A stretch of DNA of 64,000 nucleotides, taken from positions 248,001-312,000 of the forward strand of contig NZ_WPNZ01000009.1 of the NCBI RefSeq assembly GCF_009755605.1. Direction: 5' to 3'. Position numbers and translations under genes: made by a program. This DNA comes from Streptomyces typhae. Its GTDB lineage: Bacteria; Actinomycetota; Actinomycetes; Streptomycetales; Streptomycetaceae. Below are positions 63,999 to 64,000 of the stretch, piece by piece. The notes under the pieces were generated by a model, which saw only the letters and a program-made list of their open reading frames with translations, had not been told where the DNA came from and did no database searches. Positions within the stretch are counted from its first letter, which is position 1, and each line of letters opens with the position of its first letter.

Positions 63999-64000
63999 GT

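Overview
The window is a stretch of a Streptomyces-type actinobacterial chromosome. G+C is very high and codons strongly favour G/C at position 3. Gene families are typical of the genus: AfsR/SARP regulators, DUF397 proteins with an XRE partner and an anti-sigma-like ATPase, TipA, IS630-type transposase, and a zinc-free ribosomal protein cassette. From memory, the order from the zinc-free ribosomal cassette through gadB, tipA, dedA, ppa, dacB, tilS, hpt, ftsH, folE to folP resembles the conserved core of S. coelicolor. No search was run.

Layout. 1-5380: a small accessory island. It holds a two-repeat peptide precursor, its radical SAM/SPASM enzyme, a pentapeptide-repeat protein, a NUDIX hydrolase and a terpenoid-cyclase-like protein with a C-terminal winged helix. 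I read it as a cyclophane-type RiPP locus. Three copies of ATGTCATCG spaced about two helical turns apart lie in its divergent promoter region, and a 16-bp direct repeat lies at each edge. 5381-7299: a NarL-type two-component system. 7830-9623: two alpha/beta hydrolases. 9691-24167: a regulatory block of three very large SARP/AfsR-like regulators and an OmpR-type two-component system. Several of these proteins contain in-frame minisatellites. 24270-33683: carbonic anhydrase, a family-A DNA polymerase, an FtsX-like permease, a DUF2786 protein, a MerR regulator, an FUSC transporter and a lipoprotein.

33744-36186: a Zur-type cassette (rpsN, rpmB | rpmG, rpmE2, COG0523 protein, rpsR) around a Zur-like box. 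36392-38599: a WhiJ-like module (DUF397, ATPase, XRE/DUF5753) in which two inverted copies of a 31-bp motif mark both promoters. 38660-43605: aldehyde dehydrogenase, DinB, and a PadR-controlled DrrAB-type ABC exporter with three copies of a 16-bp operator. 43906-46046: an IS630-like element with 32-bp terminal inverted repeats carrying a glyoxalase-fold passenger gene, inserted exactly at the gadB stop codon. 46046-55144: gadB, tipA with a recognisable tipA promoter, a DedA protein with a prion-like Gln/Tyr/Gly tail, ThrE-type exporter, ppa, dacB, and a zincin metalloprotease. 55321-63998: tilS-hpt-ftsH-folE and the oppositely oriented folP-NTF2-folB-folK operon with a DUF3180 gene. A decayed HINT/LAGLIDADG gene sits next to folE.

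No tRNA, rRNA or CRISPR array was seen. Dispersed intergenic repeats (a 38-bp element sharing CCGTCCGGCGTTTGAGGACG) occur at 20.4-20.6, 26.7-26.9 and 43.7-43.8 kb.
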